From the NCBI GenBank assembly GCA_016844605.1, contig JAENJD010000004.1, forward strand, positions 1 through 36,351: 36,351 bases of DNA. The letters are read 5' to 3'. Both the position numbers and the translations under genes were made by a program. Shown one piece after another: positions 26,760-35,165 of this stretch. Below the pieces are notes generated by a model that was given only the letters and a program-made list of their open reading frames with translations, made no database searches and was not told the DNA's origin. How positions within the stretch are numbered: the stretch's first letter is position 1; each line of letters starts with the position of its first letter. Source of the DNA: Steroidobacteraceae bacterium. Lineage in GTDB: Bacteria; Pseudomonadota; Gammaproteobacteria; Steroidobacterales; Steroidobacteraceae.

Positions 26760-27848
26760 TCAGTCTTCCGCCGAGCCAACGCAGCGTCCGTCGGGAGCGA
26801 AGTACAGGGCGCGCGAAACATCAAGGCCGAATGCCGCGGTCGCGCCAACGTCATATCCACATACGCCATGCGACTGCGACACCCAGGTTTGCCCACGCAG
26901 GTCGAAGTGCACGACGCTTTCCGAACCGCTGATCTCGGCGATCGCGACGCGTCCTTCAACCCTGATTGCGCCATCCGCGCCACCGGCCAGCGGCTGCACG
27001 CGATGCGGTCGCAGGCCGCAGGTGTATGGCCCGTCGGTAAGCGCAGCGAGTCCGCGCTCGGCCGGCCAGGAGGTCACGTCGGCCAGCTCGAAGCGCCCGC
27101 CGCGCTTCAGCACCGGCGCGCAGTTCATCGGCGGATCGGAAAAGGCGCGCGCGGCAAGCAGGTCGGCCGGCCGGCGATAGACGTCCGATGTCGCGCCGAA
27201 CTGGGTCACGCGTCCCTCGTGAATCGTCGCCGTGTGGCCGCCGAGCAGCAGTGCCTCGGTGGGTTCGGTCGTGGCATAGACCACGGTGCAGTCCCGATCG
27301 GCGAATATGCGTGGCAACTCGTCGCGCAGCGCCTCGCGCAGCTTGTAGTCGAGATTGGCGAGCGGTTCATCGAGCAGCACGAGGCCGGCATCCTTTACCA
27401 GCGCGCGCGCCAGCGCCGTGCGCTGCTGCTGTCCGCCGGACAGTTCAGCCGGTCGCCGATCCAGCAGCGGGGACAACTGCAGGAGCTCCGCGATGCGCCC
27501 GACCCTGGCCTTGATTTCGTCGCGGCTGGCGCGCGCGACCCTCAACGGCGAGGCGATGTTCTCAAAGACGCTCAGGTGCCCGTAATTGATGAACTGCTGA
27601 TAGACCATTGCCACGCCGCGTGCCCGCACCGGCACGCCGGTGACGTTGCGTCCGTCAAACCACAGCTCGCCGGCGGTAGGCTTCAACAGGCCCGCCATCA
27701 GGCGCATCAATGTGGTCTTGCCGGCCAGCGTTGGCCCGAGCAGGATGTTGAATCCCTGCGGTGCGAGCGCGACATCGACCGGGTGGATGTGCGTCTGGCC
27801 ATCCACCCGCAGTTCGATGCCGCGAAGTTCGAGTCCCGGTCGGGTCAC
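26760..27848 (-). CDS. glpS: Glycerol ABC transporter ATPase GlpS-type (H-loop His missing)
   Basis: The second ATPase, 362 aa. Walker A is GPTLAGKTT (38-46), the Q-loop VYQQFINYGHLSVFENI, the signature a canonical ELSGGQQQR (LSGGQ at 136-140), Walker B LVLLDEP with Glu161, and the D-loop LANLD. The switch His is absent: YATTEPTEAL places Thr194 where GlpT has His198. A C-terminal TOBE-like domain follows. With GlpT this gives one composite site with all canonical residues and one doubly degenerate site. It starts 16 bp after glpV and ends 8 bp before glpT. Confidence 0.9.
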   Translation of the reverse strand: MTRPGLELRGIELRVDGQTHIHPVDVALAPQGFNILLGPTLAGKTTLMRLMAGLLKPTAGELWFDGRNVTGVPVRARGVAMVYQQFINYGHLSVFENIASPLRVARASRDEIKARVGRIAELLQLSPLLDRRPAELSGGQQQRTALARALVKDAGLVLLDEPLANLDYKLREALRDELPRIFADRDCTVVYATTEPTEALLLGGHTATIHEGRVTQFGATSDVYRRPADLLAARAFSDPPMNCAPVLKRGGRFELADVTSWPAERGLAALTDGPYTCGLRPHRVQPLAGGADGAIRVEGRVAIAEISGSESVVHFDLRGQTWVSQSHGVCGYDVGATAAFGLDVSRALYFAPDGRCVGSAED

Positions 27849-27864
27849 GAATGTATCGTTCAGG

Positions 27865-29610
27865 TCACTTCGTCGCCCAGCGTTTCACCAGTTCGTCGTA
27901 GTCGATGGTCTGGCCCTTGGGCTTTTCGTTTGCGAGCCTGGCCTTTGGACCGTCGGGCTTGCCCAGCCACAGCTTCGGATCCTTCGGCTTGTTCAGGCGC
28001 GGACCGCAGCCACCGTAGGTCTTCGCCCTTTCATCGGCCGACTGCATGCGCGCCATCACGTCATCCATTTCGCCGGCCAGCCGGTCCATCGCCTGCTGCG
28101 CCGTGGATGCACCGGAGTTCACGTCCCCGATGTTCTGCCACCAGAGCTGGGCCAGCTTCGGATAGTCGGGAATATTGATGCCGGTCGGGGTCCACAGCAC
28201 GCGGTCGGGCGAGCGGTAGAACTCGACCAGTCCGCCGAGCTTCGGCGCGCGATCAGTGAAGGACTTGTGCCGGATCGTGCTGTCGCGGACGAATGTCAGG
28301 CCGACCTGGCTTTTCTTCACGTCCACCGTCTTCGAGACGGTGAACTGCGCATACAGCCAGGCAGCCTTGCGGCGGTTCACCGGCGTGGACTTGAGCATTG
28401 TCCAGGAACCGGCATCCTGGTAACCGAGCTTCATGCCCTCCTGCCAGTACGGTCCGTGCGGCGACGGCGCCATCCGCCACAACGGCATGCCCTTGTCGTC
28501 GACGGTGTTGTTGCCGTCCTTCCTGGGCCTGACCATCTCCGAAGTGAAGGCCGTGTACCAGAAGATCTGCTGCGCGACGTTGCCCTGCGAGAGGGCCGGC
28601 AGTGACTGGTAAAAATCGTAGTCGGCCGCGCCGGGCGGGGCGTACTTGCGCAGCCATTCGTCCCACTTCGCGATCGCGTACACCGCGGCCGGGCCATTGG
28701 TCTCGCCACCGCGCGTAACCGACGCACCGGCCGGATTGCAGGACCCCTTTTCCATCCGGATGCCCCACTCGTCGATCGGGCGGCCGTTGGGCAGGCCTTT
28801 GGAACTCGCACCGGCCATCGATAGCCAGGCATCGGTCATGCGCCAGCCGAGATCCGGCGCGCGCTTGCCGTAGTCCATGTGGCCATAGATGCGCTTGCCG
28901 TCGATCTGCTTCACCTGGACGCTGAAGAACTCGGCGATGTCCTCATAGGCGGACCAGTTCACCGGCACCCCCAGCTCGTAGCCGTACTTTTCCTTGAACC
29001 GCTTCTTGAGGTCGGGGCGCTTGAACCAGTCGTAGCGGAACCAGTACAGATTGGCGAATTGCTGGTCGGGCAACTGCCAGATCTTGCCGTCGGGGCCGGT
29101 GGTGAACGAGATGCCGATGAAATCCTTGATGTCGAGCGTCGGCAGCGTCACTGCCTTGCCTTCGCCGGCCATCCAGTCGGTGAGGTTGATCGCCGACTGC
29201 AGGCGGGAGTGCGTGCCGATCAGGTCGGAGTCATTGATGTAGCCGTCATACAGATTGCGGTTGGTCTGCATCTGCGTCTGCACAGCCTGCACGACCTCGC
29301 CTTCGCCGAGCACCTGGTGATTCACCTTGATGCCGGTGATCTCCGTAAAGGCCCTGGCCAGGGTCCTCGATTCATATTCGTGGGTCGGGATGGTCTCCGA
29401 CAGCACGTTGATCTCCATGCCCTTGAATGGCTTCGCGGCGTTGACGAACCATTCCATCTCCTTCAACTGCTGCTCTTTCGTCAGCGTGGAAGGCTGGAAC
29501 TCCTTGTCAACCCATTGCTTTGCAGCCGCCATGTCGGCGTGGCTCGCCGTGATGCTTGCCGTCGCCAGGACGGTCGCGAGAAATCCTGCCGCCAGCCGCT
29601 TTTTTCTCAT
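27865..29610 (-). CDS. glpV: Glycerol ABC transporter substrate-binding protein GlpV-type
   Basis: Periplasmic solute-binding protein, 581 aa, much larger than ordinary CUT1 binding proteins (~420) but usual for GlpV. The true start is the ATG at 29610; the ORF-track start at 30141 extends into the divergent gene. The signal peptide MRKKRLAAGFLATVLATAS ends near SHA-DM. Mature features include NVLSETIPTHEYESRTLAR, DGYINDSDLIGTHSRL, and aromatic-rich NLYWFRYDWFKRPDLKKRF. A late MDRLAGEMDDVMARMQ helix and Lys-rich tail follow. It is the first gene of glpV-S-T-P-Q-U. Rhizobial homologues import glycerol; that substrate is inferred here from homology and gene order. An AGGA lies about 10 bp upstream. 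Confidence 0.9.
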   Translation of the reverse strand: MRKKRLAAGFLATVLATASITASHADMAAAKQWVDKEFQPSTLTKEQQLKEMEWFVNAAKPFKGMEINVLSETIPTHEYESRTLARAFTEITGIKVNHQVLGEGEVVQAVQTQMQTNRNLYDGYINDSDLIGTHSRLQSAINLTDWMAGEGKAVTLPTLDIKDFIGISFTTGPDGKIWQLPDQQFANLYWFRYDWFKRPDLKKRFKEKYGYELGVPVNWSAYEDIAEFFSVQVKQIDGKRIYGHMDYGKRAPDLGWRMTDAWLSMAGASSKGLPNGRPIDEWGIRMEKGSCNPAGASVTRGGETNGPAAVYAIAKWDEWLRKYAPPGAADYDFYQSLPALSQGNVAQQIFWYTAFTSEMVRPRKDGNNTVDDKGMPLWRMAPSPHGPYWQEGMKLGYQDAGSWTMLKSTPVNRRKAAWLYAQFTVSKTVDVKKSQVGLTFVRDSTIRHKSFTDRAPKLGGLVEFYRSPDRVLWTPTGINIPDYPKLAQLWWQNIGDVNSGASTAQQAMDRLAGEMDDVMARMQSADERAKTYGGCGPRLNKPKDPKLWLGKPDGPKARLANEKPKGQTIDYDELVKRWATK

Positions 29611-29766
29611 GATGGCTCGGGTCCTGTATGCGCCGGATGTTCCGCGGCATCGTATCAGCGAACCGCAAATGAATGTAATCACCGCGAAGTTGAGATGATA
29701 TCCCGTGCCGCCCTTCACGGCCTGCGCGGATTCGCGCATGATCGGACATCTGCAGCCGAGCCCGCA
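29611..29766. promoter_or_regulatory. Divergent promoter region between glpV and the methyltransferase operon
   Basis: The 156-bp gap must hold promoters for both the glp importer (minus) and the five-gene operon (plus). On the minus strand, TACGAT with an imperfect TTACAT 18 bp upstream, and TATCAT further out, are the best -10 candidates; neither is convincing. AGGACCC precedes the glpV start. I see no clear Crp or GlpR operator. An upstream in-frame ATG for the methyltransferase at 29695 leaves its start open. Confidence 0.45.
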
Positions 29767-30606
29767 ATGACCAAGTCGTCTGACGCCGAGACCTTCCAGG
29801 CCGAGATCATCAGGCGCTACGACGCCCCGATGTACCGGGCCATGCTTGAGGTCTATGGCGACCAGATTCATCCGGGGTTCCTGGAGGGCGACGACGACGA
29901 CATCCGGGAGGCGGCGCTGCGCGCAACCGCGCGGCTGGCGCAACTGGCGAACATCACTGCCGGCGCGAGCGTGCTTGAAACCGCGTGCGGCGTCGGCGGC
30001 ACGGCACGATATCTGGCGGCAGCGCGCGGCGCGACGGTGGTCGCCACCAACATCGCGCGCTCCCAGCTCGCCACCGCCGAGGAATGGACGCGGAATGCCC
30101 CCGGCGCCGGGCGCATCCGCTTTGAGTTCGCCGATTACCACGCGCTGCCCTACGCCGATTCCAGTTTCGACGTCTACTGGTGCCAGGACTCATTGCTGTT
30201 CTCGACGGACAAGCCGCGCGCGCTGGCCGAGGCGGCGCGTGTGGTTCGCCCCGGCGGCATCATTGCGATCTCGGATCTGGTCGTCGTCGGCACACCGGTG
30301 CCGGATGCCGCCGCACTCCTCACCGCAATCTCGGCGCCCGGCTTCTGGTCTGCCGAAGATTATCGAAATGGCCTCACGGCGGCGGGATTCGAAGGAATTG
30401 TGGTGGAGGACTGGAGCCGCCACGTGCTGCCGTCATTCGATCTCCTCACCGCGGAGATCGCGGCCAAGCGCGCGCAGCTTGCCGCAATCGCGAGCGAAGC
30501 GGACGTCGCGGAGACCCTGGAACGCTATGCGCTGTGGTGCAAGGCGTCACGCACCGGCAATCTTGGCTGGGTCGCGCTCGTCGGAATCCGGCGGACAATG
30601 CCGTGA
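29767..30606 (+). CDS. SAM-dependent methyltransferase, sarcosine/dimethylglycine N-methyltransferase-like
   Basis: A 279-aa class I methyltransferase. The ATG at 29767 is preferred; the ORF-track 28879 start runs antisense through glpV. N-terminal RRYDAPMYRAMLEVYGDQIH precedes motif I VLETACGVGGTARYLA (near residues 68-83), then FADYHALPYADSSFDVYWCQDSLLFS and ARVVRPGGIIAISD. The FDVYWCQDSLLFS stretch resembles the FDV-W-QDA-LH motif of sarcosine/dimethylglycine and tocopherol methyltransferases. An amine N-methyltransferase, possibly making a betaine-like compound, is therefore a reasonable guess but not proven. It is the first gene of an operon with a LicA-like kinase (GTGA overlap). Confidence 0.82.
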   Translation: MTKSSDAETFQAEIIRRYDAPMYRAMLEVYGDQIHPGFLEGDDDDIREAALRATARLAQLANITAGASVLETACGVGGTARYLAAARGATVVATNIARSQLATAEEWTRNAPGAGRIRFEFADYHALPYADSSFDVYWCQDSLLFSTDKPRALAEAARVVRPGGIIAISDLVVVGTPVPDAAALLTAISAPGFWSAEDYRNGLTAAGFEGIVVEDWSRHVLPSFDLLTAEIAAKRAQLAAIASEADVAETLERYALWCKASRTGNLGWVALVGIRRTMP

Positions 30607-31538
30607 CCAGTGCGGCCGACCGCGCCGCTGCGCGGGCGGCGATTGCAACTGTGCCCGCACTCAGTCGCCTCGACGCGGCCGCACTCGACATCGTGCGCCT
30701 TGGTGGGCTGACCAACCAGGTGTTCAGCGTGCGGGCCGGTGCCGAAGCCTACTGCCTGCGCGTTCCCGGGAAGGGCACCGATGCCTACATCGATCGCCGT
30801 GTCGAGGCGGTCAACGCGCGCGCCGCAGCAGCAGCCGGCGTCGGCCCCGAGGTGCTCTACTTCGGGGATCACGGCATCATGGTCACGCGGTTCCTCGCCG
30901 GCTGCGTCACGATGACGCCTGAAACCCTGCGTACGACGCCAGGCGCCCCGGTTCGTGCCGCCCGCGCATTCCGGCAACTGCATTTGTCCGGCCGGGTGTT
31001 CGCGTTCCGCTTCGAACTGTTCGCGATGATCGACGGTTACCTCGCTCATCTCGAGACGCTCGGAGCGAGCTTGCCAGAGGACTATCACGAGACCGTGGCC
31101 AGTGCGCGAATCGTACGCGAGGCGCTGGCGGCACGCCCGCTGCCGCTTGCGCCCTGCCACTGCGATCCCTTGTGCGAAAACCTGCTCGACGACGGCCGGC
31201 GCATGTGGCTCGTCGACTGGGAGTACTCGGGCATGAACGATCCGATGTGGGACCTTGGAGATCTCTCGGTCGAGGCCGGATTCGGGCCCGAGCACGACCG
31301 CGCGATGCTCGAGGCCTATTTCGACGGGCCCGCGCGCCCCGCCGATCTGGGCCGCATGGTCATCTACAAGGCGATGTGCGATCTGCTGTGGACACTCTGG
31401 GGGCTGATCCAGCACGCCAACAGGAATCCCGCCGACGATTTCTGGAGCTATGCCGTCAAGCGCTTCGCGCGCTGCCGCGGGTTGATGGCAACCCCCGCCT
31501 TCGCCGCCCACCTCGCCGCGATCAGGTCGGCCGAATGA
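30603..31538 (+). CDS. LicA-like choline/ethanolamine kinase family phosphotransferase
   Basis: A 311-aa aminoglycoside-phosphotransferase-fold kinase starting at GTG 30603, overlapping the methyltransferase stop. The N-lobe has VRLGGLTNQVFSVRAGAEAY and YCLRVPGKGTDAYIDR, with the LGGLTN loop typical of LicA choline kinases. The catalytic loop HCDPLCEN (Brenner motif HxDxxxxN) and metal-binding WLVDWEYSGMNDPMWDLGDL are intact. It probably phosphorylates the hydroxyl of choline, ethanolamine or a related small alcohol with ATP. No partner gene for lipopolysaccharide phosphocholine transfer (licC/licD) is in view. It overlaps the sulfotransferase start by ATGA. Confidence 0.86.
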   Translation: MTSAADRAAARAAIATVPALSRLDAAALDIVRLGGLTNQVFSVRAGAEAYCLRVPGKGTDAYIDRRVEAVNARAAAAAGVGPEVLYFGDHGIMVTRFLAGCVTMTPETLRTTPGAPVRAARAFRQLHLSGRVFAFRFELFAMIDGYLAHLETLGASLPEDYHETVASARIVREALAARPLPLAPCHCDPLCENLLDDGRRMWLVDWEYSGMNDPMWDLGDLSVEAGFGPEHDRAMLEAYFDGPARPADLGRMVIYKAMCDLLWTLWGLIQHANRNPADDFWSYAVKRFARCRGLMATPAFAAHLAAIRSAE

Positions 31539-33109
31539 CCACCGATCGCGATGCGCGCTATCGTGACGTCATGCGTCAGGTGCAGGCGCACAACTGGCGC
31601 GAAGCCGATGCACGCGGCCGTGAGCTGAACATTGCCGACCCCACATTCGCCCCGGGCTGGTTGCTGGCGAGCGTGATCGCCCAGCATCTTCATGACCACG
31701 AACGTGCGTTGCAACTCGCCGAGCGCGCCGTCGCTGTCGCCCCGGACGACGCGTCCGTGCTCCTGCGCCAAGCGCAATGCCTGGATGGTCTGCGGCGCCG
31801 GCCGGAAGCGCTGAGCGCAGCGGCAGAGGCCGAGCGCGCATCCGGCGACAACCCGCGCGCCCTCGCAGCAATCGGCCTGTTCTACAGCGCAGCAGACGAG
31901 CACTTTCTTGCGTTGGCCACCTACGACCGCGCCTGCCGCCAGGCGCCCGACAACACGCAACTGCTGTTCAGCCGTGCCGTGGTGCGCAGGACCGTCGGCC
32001 AGGTCGAGGAAGCGGAAGCCGACTACGACCGCGTACTCGAGCTGGATCCGAAGTATTACGAGAGTTACGCGAATCGATCCAACCTGCGCACGCAGACGCC
32101 GGATCGCAATCACGTGAACCTGCTCGAGCAGTTGCTCGAGCACGGTGGCGCCGACGCGAATGGAGAAGTGCAGCTGCGTTACGCGCTCGCGAAGGAGTAC
32201 GCGGACCTCGGGCGGCATGCCGAATCGTGGATGAATCTGGAACGCGGCGCGCGGCTGCGACGCGGCCAGCTCGCGTATGACATCAATACCGACCTGAATA
32301 CCGTGGACTGGCTGATCGAGACCTATCCTGCCGGTCCGTTGCGGGCGGCCGAAGGAGCGCCGGCCGATGCACCGATCTTCATCGTCGGCCTCCCGCGCGC
32401 AGGGTCGACGCTCGTCGAGCGCATTCTGTCGAGTCATTCACAGCTGCACGCGGCCGGCGAACTGCGGCACTTCACGCTGGCGATCACCGCTGCCGCGCGC
32501 TTGAAAAGCGGCCTCGAGGATCCGCCGCTGCGGCAGATCATCGCGCTCTCGGCACAGCACGACTTCGCATCACTCGGCCGGGAATACCTGGCTCGTTGCC
32601 GTCCGGTCGCGGGCGACACGCCACGGTTCATCGACAAGATGCCGGTCAACTACCTGCATTGCGGCCTGATCCGCCGCGCGTTGCCGAATGCCAGGATCGT
32701 CCACGTCGCGCGCCAGCCGCTCGCCGCCTGTTACGCGATGTACAAGATGCTGTTTCGGGACGGCTACCCGTTCTCCTACGACCTCGACGAGATGGCGCAG
32801 TACTACATCGCCTACCGCCGGTTGATGGATCACTGGCACAGCACGATGCCGGGCGTTATCCACGAGCTGTCCTATGAACGCCTGGTCGCCGATCAGCCCG
32901 GCGAAACGCGCCGGCTGCTCGCGTTCTGCGGCCTCGAATGGGAAGACGCCTGCCTCGACTTTCACCTGAACCCCGCCGCGAGCACGACGGCGAGCGCGCA
33001 CCAGGTGCGCCAGCCGATTTACCAATCGGCCGTGAATGAGTGGCGCAACTACGCCACGCAGCTCGCCGGACTGCGTGCCAGACTCGAGGCGGCAGGGATC
33101 GCGGTCTAG
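31535..33109 (+). CDS. TPR-repeat sulfotransferase
   Basis: A 524-aa two-part protein starting at ATG 31535 (the ORF-track 31172 is wrong). The first ~265 residues are TPR helices (for example RALQLAERAVAVAPDDASVL, EEAEADYDRVLELDPKYYES). The second half is a Sulfotransfer_3-type domain: the 5'-phosphosulfate loop FIVGLPRAGSTLVERILSSH (near 282-301), DKMPVNYLHCGLIRRALP, and the 3'-phosphate motif RIVHVARQPLAACYAMYK (near 386-403). It should use PAPS as sulfate donor. Acceptors of bacterial TPR-sulfotransferases are mostly unknown. Its place between a LicA-like kinase and a HAD phosphatase suggests a small metabolite or envelope component. No PAPS synthesis genes lie in the window. Confidence 0.88.
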   Translation: MTTDRDARYRDVMRQVQAHNWREADARGRELNIADPTFAPGWLLASVIAQHLHDHERALQLAERAVAVAPDDASVLLRQAQCLDGLRRRPEALSAAAEAERASGDNPRALAAIGLFYSAADEHFLALATYDRACRQAPDNTQLLFSRAVVRRTVGQVEEAEADYDRVLELDPKYYESYANRSNLRTQTPDRNHVNLLEQLLEHGGADANGEVQLRYALAKEYADLGRHAESWMNLERGARLRRGQLAYDINTDLNTVDWLIETYPAGPLRAAEGAPADAPIFIVGLPRAGSTLVERILSSHSQLHAAGELRHFTLAITAAARLKSGLEDPPLRQIIALSAQHDFASLGREYLARCRPVAGDTPRFIDKMPVNYLHCGLIRRALPNARIVHVARQPLAACYAMYKMLFRDGYPFSYDLDEMAQYYIAYRRLMDHWHSTMPGVIHELSYERLVADQPGETRRLLAFCGLEWEDACLDFHLNPAASTTASAHQVRQPIYQSAVNEWRNYATQLAGLRARLEAAGIAV

Positions 33110-33153
33110 ACACCCGAATGACCCGCGTCTCCCGGGTATGCGAGGATGGGTCC

Positions 33154-33885
33154 ATGGGTCCCAGCGCGAGCGTTCATGTGACCGGGGTCCGGCCAGTGCG
33201 TGCTGTGCTCTTCGACCTCGACGGCACGCTGGTAGACAGCGAGATACACACGGATCAGTCGATCAGCGCGGCGCTTGCGCAGTACGGGCTCGCGGACTTC
33301 AGGCTTCCGCACACGGATACCCAGGGCCGCACCTGGATCTATATCGCCGACAAGATCCGGGCACGCACGAATATTGATCGCGCCTCAAGCTTGATTGCCG
33401 CCGACCTGTTGACTCACTGGAATGACGTTGCGACCGACGTGAAGCCGATACCCGGTGCACCGGAAGCCGTGCGCGCCGCCGCGGCACGCGGCCTGCAACT
33501 CGGTGTCGTTTCCTCGAGCCCGCGCTCCGTGATCGACTCTTTCCTCGACAAGCTCGGCGTTGACGACTGCATTGGCCCTGGCGCAAGAATCGGCGGTGAC
33601 GCCGTCACCAATACCAAGCCCGACCCGGAAGGTTTTCTGCTCGCGGCGAGCGCGCTCGCGGTCGATCCCGCAGACACGCTGGTGTTTGAGGACAGCCAGG
33701 CAGGCCTGCTTGCGGCAAGGGCTGCCGGCATGCGCTCCGTTTTCGTGACCTGCTGCGCGTCGGACATCCCCGCGAACACGGCGCTCGCCACCGCCAGCTG
33801 CACCCACTACCGCACATTGCCTCCGCGTTTCTGGGACGAACTCGCGGACGGCAGCTGCGATTTCGCCAGCAGGTCATTCACATGA
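33154..33885 (+). CDS. HAD-superfamily phosphatase (beta-PGM/Gph-like)
   Basis: A 243-aa HAD hydrolase. The ATG at 33154 has a good GAGGA ribosome site 7 bp upstream, so it is preferred over 33118 and the ORF-track 33040. Motif I VLFDLDGTLVDSE gives the nucleophile Asp21 and acid/base Asp23. An alpha-helical cap follows. Motif II is LGVVSSSPRSVIDSF, motif III NTKPDPEGF and motif IV VFEDSQAGLLAARAAG. This is the subclass-I architecture of sugar-phosphate, glycerol-phosphate and phosphoglycolate phosphatases. The VSSS variant and cap do not decide the substrate. The stop overlaps the OPA transporter start by ATGA, so uptake of a phosphorylated compound and its dephosphorylation may be coupled. 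Confidence 0.88.
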   Translation: MGPSASVHVTGVRPVRAVLFDLDGTLVDSEIHTDQSISAALAQYGLADFRLPHTDTQGRTWIYIADKIRARTNIDRASSLIAADLLTHWNDVATDVKPIPGAPEAVRAAAARGLQLGVVSSSPRSVIDSFLDKLGVDDCIGPGARIGGDAVTNTKPDPEGFLLAASALAVDPADTLVFEDSQAGLLAARAAGMRSVFVTCCASDIPANTALATASCTHYRTLPPRFWDELADGSCDFASRSFT

Positions 33886-35165
33886 GTGCGACGAAACAGG
33901 AGCAGTTGCGCCGCTATCGCATGCAGTTGTTCACGGCGACCTGGCTTTCCTACGCCGGTTTCTACTTTGCGCGGAAGGTCTACGCGGTCCTGAAACATCC
34001 GCTGAAGGAGCAGTTCGGCCTCGACGATATCCAGATCGCCTATCCATGGACCATCTATCTCGTCACCTACATGCTGGGCCAGTTCCTCGCAGCGTGGCTC
34101 GGCAGGCGCATGGAGAGCCGGCGCGTGCTCGCGTACGGCATGTGCATCGCGGCCGCGTGCAACATCGTGCTGGGGCTGCTCGTCGACTCGCATCTCGCGA
34201 GCGTGTTCCTGTGGATGTGCGTGACGATGGGAATCCACGGCCTCGCGCAGGCGACGGGCTGGCCGCACAATGTCGCCCTGTTTGCGAACTGGACGCTCCG
34301 CTCGGAACGCGGAACTTTGTTCGGCATCTGGGGCACCTGCTACCAGATTGGCGGAATTGCAGGAAAAGGCCTGGCCGGATTCCTGCTCGGCTGGCTGGGA
34401 ATGGCGTGGTCGTTCTTCGGCTCGAGCATCGTGCTGCTCGCATTCACGCTGTATTTCGTCCTGTTCGCGCGCGAGCGGCCACAATCGGTCGGACTGTCGC
34501 TTGAAGACGATGCGGAACCGGACGCCGCCGTACCAGGCTCGCGTGAAGCAGTCGCGGCCCGCGATGCACTGTTGCCACCGGGATTCATGGCATCGATCGT
34601 CGCGATGGGCCTGATCTACTTCGGCTTCAAGTTTCTCCGCTACGCGCTCGACAGCTGGTCCACGCTGATCCTCGGCGAGCAATTCGGAATGACGACATCG
34701 GTTGCCGCCTACTGGTCAACCGCGTTCGACTGGATCGGCTTCCTCGGCGTGATCGCCGGCGGGATCTGGTCGGACCGCCTGCCGGGCTCACGACGAACGC
34801 CGGTGATCTTCTGGATGACGGCCGGTTGTCTCGTGTTCACGTCGCTGATGTGGTTCGTCGGCCTGTCGTCGCCGGTCCTGTTCGTCGCGCTGCTGGGCCT
34901 GATCGGATTCACGGCGATGGGGCCCGACTCGCTGCTTTCCGGCGCCTGCGCGATGGATGTGGGCAACCGGCGCCAGGCTGCGCTCGCCGCCGGTGTCATC
35001 AACGGCTTCGGATCGATCGGCCCGATACTGCAGGAGCCGATCATCGGCTGGCTGAAGCAGACCCGTGGCCTGGATTCGGTCTTCCTGCTGTTGGTAGGTG
35101 TCGTATTCCTGACTACAGTCGCCACCGGGCTGCTTGCCCGATTCGAGCGGCGTCGCGGGATCTAA
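33882..35165 (+). CDS. OPA-family MFS transporter (GlpT/UhpC-like organophosphate:phosphate antiporter)
   Basis: A 427-aa, 12-helix MFS protein. Helix 1 reads WLSYAGFYFARKVYAVLKHPL, matching the Y-x-x-Y/F-x-x-RK motif with the phosphate-binding Arg of GlpT/UhpT. GLAQATGWPHNVALFANW matches the conserved G-x-GWP block of this family, and MGPDSLLSGACAMDVGNRRQAALAAGVING matches the late-helix signature. OPA members exchange glycerol-3-phosphate, hexose phosphates or related esters for phosphate, or act as sensors (UhpC). No two-component partners are present, which favours transport. It ends the five-gene operon. Its TAA stop overlaps the stop of the convergent phosphatase. Confidence 0.88.
   Translation: MSATKQEQLRRYRMQLFTATWLSYAGFYFARKVYAVLKHPLKEQFGLDDIQIAYPWTIYLVTYMLGQFLAAWLGRRMESRRVLAYGMCIAAACNIVLGLLVDSHLASVFLWMCVTMGIHGLAQATGWPHNVALFANWTLRSERGTLFGIWGTCYQIGGIAGKGLAGFLLGWLGMAWSFFGSSIVLLAFTLYFVLFARERPQSVGLSLEDDAEPDAAVPGSREAVAARDALLPPGFMASIVAMGLIYFGFKFLRYALDSWSTLILGEQFGMTTSVAAYWSTAFDWIGFLGVIAGGIWSDRLPGSRRTPVIFWMTAGCLVFTSLMWFVGLSSPVLFVALLGLIGFTAMGPDSLLSGACAMDVGNRRQAALAAGVINGFGSIGPILQEPIIGWLKQTRGLDSVFLLLVGVVFLTTVATGLLARFERRRGI

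Noticed and set aside
32121-32142. TGCTCGAGCA palindrome repeated twice with a 2-bp gap
   Set aside because: It encodes the Leu-Leu-Glu-Gln-Leu-Leu-Glu-His run of the TPR-sulfotransferase linker. Preferred codons explain it without a regulatory role.
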